From contig BSBN01001251.1 of NCBI GenBank assembly GCA_027924645.1, positions 3,100,001 to 3,164,000 on the forward strand: DNA of 64,000 bases, read 5' to 3'. Below the pieces are notes generated by a model. That model was given only the letters and a program-made list of their open reading frames with translations, was not told the origin of the DNA and did no database searches. Shown here in pieces: positions 59,162 to 64,000 of this stretch. Each line of letters opens with the position of its first letter. The first letter of the stretch is position 1. The DNA is from Cunninghamia lanceolata (taxonomy: Eukaryota; Streptophyta; Pinopsida; Cupressales; Cupressaceae). The position numbers and the translations under genes were made by a program.

Positions 59162-60916
59162 CTACACCTCCTTAGGAACCTCTTCCTCACTAGGATCATG
59201 TAAATTAGGATTGTTTTTAGGCTTCAAAATCAATGCATACCCTTGGGTTCCTTCCTCCTTAAGGGTGTCTAGAAACTCTTTACCACTCACAATCATGACA
59301 CTTGACCCAACACTCTTCTCTACATTCTCATCTGGTAATGGATCCATTCTATACTTCCTACCATTCTTGGTTATGATGAAGGAATTAGTTTTACCATCAT
59401 GTTGGGATTGAACATCATATTGCCATGGACATCCTAACAGAAAATGACAAGCATCCATGGGGATTATATCACACAAAATCTTGTCCTTATATTCTCCTAT
59501 CTCAAATTCTACCCATGATTGTTCATCTACCAAAACTTGTTGCCCCTTATTCAACCATGATACTTTATAAGGACTAACATGAGGAAGTCTTTTCAATTTC
59601 AACTTGTCTATCATTTCAATGGAAACCAAATTTTTAGTTGAACTTGAATCAACAATTACCTTGCAAATCTTACCATAGTCCTTGCATGTTGTCCTGAACA
59701 ATGTCTTCCTTTGAGGGGGTTCTTGTGTTTGAGGCACCTTCAACATGGTTCTCCTCATCATCAAATTTTCTCCTTCATGGACTGGGGCTGCACTTCCAAT
59801 TGGAGAGTTAACACTTTGGAAATCTTCCTCTTGGATCAATTGGTTCCTTCTCTCTCCTCCACGAGAGCTTGAGGCTTGCTTTTCAGGACATTTGAAGGCT
59901 GGATGTCCCACTTGGTTACAATTGTAGCACCTTCCTATGAAGACATTAGGACCTCTCCCTGATCCACCAAATCTACCTCTTCCATTGGGTCTCCTTCCTC
60001 TAAAGCTTCCTCTAGAACTTGATTCTCCACCTTGTTCTTGGGAACTAGATTCCCCTTGACTTCTTTGGGACTGATTTCTGCCTCCAAAACTGCCCCTACC
60101 TCTGAAATTTCTGCCACCTCTTCCTCTATTTTGCTGCTCACCTTTCCTCTTCAACTTCTCTTCAGCCCTCAATGCCACTTGAAAGCATTTATCCATAGTT
60201 TCAAGTGTTAGTAGACTAACTTCATCTTGGATATTAAATCTCAAACCATTTATATACCTTGCCACTTTACCTTTTTCATCCTCCATGTATCCACAACGAA
60301 GAGAGAACTTGTGAAACTCCTTGGTGTAGGTGGCCACATCCAAATCTCTTTGCTTGAGATTTTGCATCTTCTTGTAGATCTGTACCTCATAGTCTAATGG
60401 AAGGAATTGGGACTTGATCCTCTCCAACATTCTGCTCCATGAAGAGATCATGCTCTTCCCATTCTTTACCCTCTCACCTTGGGTGTAATTCCACCATGTA
60501 AGGGCAGCGCCTTTGAGTTTAGTTTTTGCAAAGTTTACCCTCTTGTTCTCAGGAACTTCTTTGTATTCAAAGTAGTTATTTAGAGCCTCAATCCACTCCA
60601 TAACTTCATCAGCATTCATCTTGCCACTAAACATTAGAATCTCCATCTGAGCCTCTGAAGAATCTTTGCCAATTGCCTTGATGGCTTCAAGGAAATGTTT
60701 TTGATCTGCAGGTACCTCTACCTCTTCTTGATCTTCTTCATCGGAACCTTCATCTATCCTCTTCCCTATCCTCAATGCCTTCAACTCTACTTGGAGTGCT
60801 TCCTTGACTCCACTCTTAATCTTTTCTTCCATCTCCTTGAACTTCTTAACCACTTCAGTGGTCATCCCTTTTGGAGGCATGTTGCTAGCCTCTCCTTCAC
60901 TCTCCTCTGCTGACAT
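59162..60916 (-). pseudogene. Gag-protease of element D
   Basis: The ATG at 60,916 (MSAEESEGE) is taken as start; the open frame extends 6 codons upstream to a non-ATG codon. About 584 residues. The capsid domain has LKGAALTWWNYTQGER and YKKMQNLKQRDLDVATYT. An RG/S-rich basic region (FRGRGSFGGRNQ) precedes one zinc knuckle, CYNCNQVGHPAFKC. The C-terminal third is protease: VIVDSSSTKNLVS, where the catalytic D-S/T-G is D-S-S, then HFLLGCPWQYDVQSQHDG. The frame stops at TAG 59,162 and resumes in the same phase as RT, so gag-pol was probably one polyprotein. The altered DSS motif is probably inactivating. Confidence 0.88.
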
Positions 60917-60949
60917 ATACCAGGTCTTACACAACCAATAACAGAACCT

Positions 60950-60970
60950 TTTATGGCTCTGATACTGCTA
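60950..60970 (-). other. Primer binding site of element D
   Basis: On the minus strand the 5' LTR end (ACATCA) is followed by TAGCAGTATCAGAGCCATAA, which contains the TATCAGAGCCA core of the initiator-Met type site. Confidence 0.75.
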
Positions 60971-62411
60971 TGATGTAGAGGCACTAGGATAGATAGAGGA
61001 TTTCACAAATAGACAAGGTTTTCTTCACACTCTTGAAACCAAATTCAAGGATCAACTTGCAAAAGTGGGAACAACAGTTAACATCTTTGAAACCATCATG
61101 GAAAGGTTGGTTTGACATGCCATGGGATCCATCTAGACTATTGGAAAAGGGTAAACAAACTTGGTTTTGGTACTTCCTTCTTTAGGCCTCTAAACTCCTT
61201 GTAGCCCTTGAAACAGGAACAATCAACAGTAACTTTTGATACAGGCCTACAAACTCAGATCTTAGACAATCCTAAGATACCCATTTGGGCTCCCCACAAC
61301 ATATCCCAATTTGGGTATGGGTTGTTTTGGACAATATAGTCTAACCTATAGCCCTCCTAGTAGCCTAAAGCCCCAATTAGGCCAAATTTACAAAGAGACC
61401 CCTATAAATTTCATGCACAGAAGCCAATCAATGATTTGAGAACTTAGAACTCATGTCAAAACCAAGGATTTTGTGGGTTTTGAGTTCCAAAATGGACTAC
61501 AACTGATTGGCCTTCTATTGTTCCCTTTCTATGCTTCTATGCAACACCTAACACATGAAGATGTTAGGTTTATTCAACAAAGCCTCCTTCTTCTTAGATC
61601 CCCTGCCCAAAGCTTGTCATAACATATTATAATAGACAACAACAAGTCCATTCCACTGATCAGGAGTTAGTCAAACTAGTGGAATGGAGAGCAATATCAT
61701 ATTTTCTGTCAGAAACCCTAAGTTAGGTTTTGGCGACCAAATTTTAGAAAGGTGCAAAGAATTCAAAGACAAATAAGTTTCAAGACTTCTAACCACTTAT
61801 AATGAAGACTTAACTCATACATCTAGCATTTCACAAACTCTTTCCTTATGATACCTCCGTACAAGAACAGGGTACAGCCTGTAGCAGTGAATTACACAGA
61901 AATGGGCAAAAAATTGTGGTTTTATTGTTAATTCCTTCACCAAATGACTTCTCTTCCCACAATGATCATGGGTAGGGATTTAAGAAGCCTGCCATAACAC
62001 CTTGGGATAGTTAGAGGGCAGTTGGGGTCGATGGGAAGGTGTGACAACCATCAAACTGCCCTGCTCTATTTAGAAACTACAACTGCCCTGTTTTAGAACT
62101 ACAACTAATTACAAGGTTTGTCATAGTTGCATCAATTGTGTTTAGACTTGACAACACCCTCACAATGTAATTAACCCTTTGACAAGGTCTAACACTCCTT
62201 GATACGTTCCAAAAGGCTTACAATGAATGATAATGTATGATTGCCCCTATTACAATATATGACTCTATGATTGCCTCTTGCAAACATGACATCATAATCC
62301 TTATTACAAACATGAAAAATGGTCTTCAAGACCTTATGGAATCAACAAGACAATATAAACAACATGAAGACAAGACATAAATTCTTTGGTCTCCTTGGTG
62401 CTCCTGCACCA
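60971..62411 (-). repeat. 5' LTR of element D
   Basis: 1,441 bp. On the minus strand TGGTGCAGGAG...CTCTACATCA. Matches 54,848-56,288 without a net indel. Confidence 0.93.
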
Positions 62412-62890
62412 GTTTTCAATCTTCCCTCTAGGCAAAGCCACCATTGCTGGTTTTCAACTTTTGCCCGATTTGTTTTTTTTTTGGCAGAAAAGGCTGCCAT
62501 TTTTGGTTTTCAACCTTTACTACTTTATTTATCCTAGAGTCATCACTGAGAACATGAGTCCCACGGAAGAGAGATCTTCTAGGGTGAAATGCTCTATCTG
62601 AGACTGGATTTCTGTAGAAAATGCCTCTTTGGAAGCTGGTTTGTGGTACAACTTCAATCTATGTCCATTTACCAGAAGAATTCTGTGATCTCCATCAATG
62701 GGAACTAGCTAAACAACCCCATTGCTGAAGTTTTCTTTGATTTCATAGGGCCCCAACCATCTGGTGTGTAGTTTCCCTTTCAAATCTAGATATTTAGTCA
62801 TACAACAGGGCCCAATCTCCTTGCTTGAACTGCTTACTGATAATGTACTTGTCATGCCATTCTTTTCTCTATTGTTGGATCAACTCTATG
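62412..62890 (-). other. Element C sequence between integrase and insertion D
   Basis: The right part is the decayed integrase C-terminal extension. The left part holds two copies of a (G/T)CCATT-(G/T)-CTGGTTTTCAAC-like motif (about 62,440-62,460 and 62,495-62,515). A third copy is split by insertion D (CCATTTCTGGTTT before 54,848, TTTTCAATCTT after 62,411), showing that 54,769-54,847 joins this segment. Confidence 0.6.
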
Positions 62891-62892
62891 TG

Positions 62893-63640
62893 CTAAAGTG
62901 CTTCCATCCACATCTCTTCCAATCTGTTGAGTTGTATCATTCTTTTTTGTTGTGCTTCAGTTAAATATATACCCACTTCAAGTTTCGTTCTCAATGTTTC
63001 CACCTCATATTCTATGGGCAACACTGGGTGTTTTCCATAGACTAATTCATATGGTGTGAAATTAGTGGTGGTTCTCCATGTGGTGTTATAAGCCCAAACA
63101 ACTTCTGTCATTCTTTCATTCCAATATGTTCTTTTACCTGAAATGGTTTTTGTAAGGATGTTCTCCAGTTCTCTATTTGTTACCTCTACTTGACCATTGC
63201 TTTGAGGATGATATGGAGAGGACTTCCTATGATAGATTTGATATCTTTCCATGAAAGCTTTGATCAGAGTAGACATGAACTATGGTCCTTGATCAGAAAC
63301 AAGGACTCGAGGTTCTCCAAACCTTTGCAAAATGTGCTTATATAGAAAATCTGCAATCTTCTCCTCCTTTGCTGTTGGCAGTGCTTTTGCTTCGACCCAT
63401 TTAGTGGCATAGTCAGTACAAACCAAAATGTAGTGATTTCCTCTAGAAGGTGGATCTATCAGCCGCACAAAATCTATTCCCCATTTTTCAAATGGTTCGA
63501 GAACTACTTGAGGATGGAGTGGCATCTCTGTGGTAGGAGTTGGACATCCCATTCGCCGACATTGATCACAGTGCTTGACATAATGTTGAATATCCTTGGT
63601 CATTGTTGGCCAAACGTATTGTTGTCTCTCAAAATTGCAC
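62893..63640 (-). pseudogene. Integrase of element C
   Basis: The minus-strand frame from 63,603 shows KHCDQCRRMG (second half of the zinc motif), KWGIDFVRLIDPPS (D), VLVSDQGP then a stop then FMST (D; the stop sits where Q is usual), and NGQVEVTNRELENILTKT (E). The two frames are in one phase. It closely resembles the integrase of element B (VEVTNREIENILTKT there), so C belongs to the same Athila-like group. The N-terminal HxxxH part is not recognisable right of about 63,640. Confidence 0.88.
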
Positions 63641-64000
63641 CCTTGCTAAGTTACAAAACTTAGCATTCTGGAGAAACATGGGATCTTTCCAGGCCCGTGG
63701 GTCACCTATGATGGAAAGAACCTTCAGAGAAGGCCGACTTCCTCTTGATCCTCACCTAAAACTATCCTAATGCTTTGCAGAGGAAAGGGTAAGAAAGAAA
63801 CATGAAAAGTAAAACTAACTCCTAAGGTTATGCACCAAAATGATTATCTTGACCTATAAAATTAGTTTGCACACACAGTTTAATCAAAAGATACAAGATT
63901 GACTTGCACAACCTAGTTCTATATGTTTTTTGCATCAATAATTCATGAGAAGGGTATGATGCATCATCCTAGAAGGAAAGAACCCTTTCACAACTTGAAC
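63641..64000. other. Sequence right of the C integrase, unidentified
   Basis: Integrase similarity is lost here. A 9-bp inverted repeat (TGCTAAGTT acaa AACTTAGCA, 63,644-63,665) marks the junction. The minus strand holds a short open stretch including SLKVLSIIGDPRAWKDPMFL (about 63,730-63,670) that I do not recognise. It may be another insertion in element C or a diverged part of pol. Confidence 0.4.

Larger units (their letters stand above)
54848..62411 (-). mobile_element. Element D: complete chromodomain-type Ty3/gypsy element (chromovirus)
   Basis: Two LTRs of exactly 1,441 bp (54,848-56,288 and 60,971-62,411), TGGTGCAGG...CTACATCA on the minus strand. Order on the minus strand: PBS, gag with one CCHC knuckle, protease, RT, RNase H, integrase with GPY/F module, chromodomain, PPT. 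Gag to RT share one frame; RNase H to chromodomain share another; a single frameshift separates them. The flanks are GGTTT (left) and GTTTT (right), so any target duplication is imperfect (4 of 5). It lies within element C. It is dead by several stops and an altered RT box, yet is the best preserved element here. Confidence 0.93.
45922..63640 (-). mobile_element. Element C: second Athila-like element, opened by insertions D, E and F
   Basis: Visible parts in minus-strand order: integrase (63,640-62,893), spacer (62,890-62,412, then 54,847-54,769 and 52,123-51,463), accessory ORF (51,435-49,290), PPT and 3' LTR (47,714-45,922). The order is the same as in element B. The pieces are separated by D (54,848-62,411), F (about 52,124-54,768) and E (47,809-49,100). 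Protease, RT, gag and 5' LTR are not in the window, so the target duplication cannot be checked. Sequence right of about 63,640 no longer matches integrase. Confidence 0.75.

Noticed and set aside
1..64000. CRISPR arrays, rRNA, tRNA genes or bacterial operons
   Set aside because: No regularly spaced direct repeats with unique spacers, no cloverleaf or rRNA core sequence noticed. TGGTATCAGAGC sites are retroelement primer-binding sites, not tRNA genes.

Overview
The window looks like intergenic DNA of a large seed-plant genome, most plausibly a gymnosperm (conifer-like). This rests on AT-rich DNA, no host gene that I can recognise, and almost continuous, nested, decayed LTR retrotransposons with long LTRs plus an L1-type LINE. 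The taxonomic guess is an inference; no marker gene is present. Nearly every reading frame with recognisable content belongs to a transposable element and nearly all carry stops, so they are called pseudogenes.

Layout. 1-3,549: debris: a Ty3/gypsy protease remnant (+), a decayed retroelement accessory ORF (-), the RNase H tail of a LINE (-) and a 27-bp minisatellite. 3,550-10,600: a complete LTR element (TSD ATTGA) whose 5 kb interior has no recognisable gene. 11,211-18,104: a 6.9 kb unit with TG...CA inverted ends and a 5-bp duplication (CAAAG), best read as one very long LTR or an internally decayed element on the minus strand. 21,264-28,795: element A, a complete Copia-like element (1,130-bp LTRs, TSD AGAGG) with a gag remnant but no pol; a decayed accessory ('cargo') ORF of roughly 1,000 codons sits in its place. 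29,373-41,502: element B, a complete Athila-like Ty3/gypsy element on the minus strand (TSD CCTCT) with gag, protease, RT, RNase H, integrase and an 841-codon accessory frame between integrase and the 3' LTR. 42,304-45,921: an L1 LINE (+), cut off inside RT.

45,922 to about 63,640: element C, a second Athila-like element on the minus strand, inserted in the LINE and itself opened by three later insertions: E (a solo LTR, 47,809-49,100, TSD GTTGT), F (a long LTR-like segment of the same family, about 52,124-54,768) and D (54,848-62,411, a nearly complete chromodomain-bearing Ty3/gypsy element with two 1,441-bp LTRs). C shows its 3' LTR, accessory ORF and integrase; its gag, protease, RT and 5' LTR would lie beyond the right edge.

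How the parts relate. B, C and the fragment at 1-2.5 kb carry versions of the same accessory protein: an N-terminal globular domain, then a charged linker and coiled coil, and, in B and C, a recognisable C-terminal domain. The N-terminal part of the ORF in Copia-like element A appears distantly related. This recurrent accessory ORF, in the 'env' position but without visible envelope features, is the most interesting signal in the window. Decay is mostly by point mutation: many in-frame stops are what C-to-T or G-to-A changes would give, as expected for methylated, silenced repeats.
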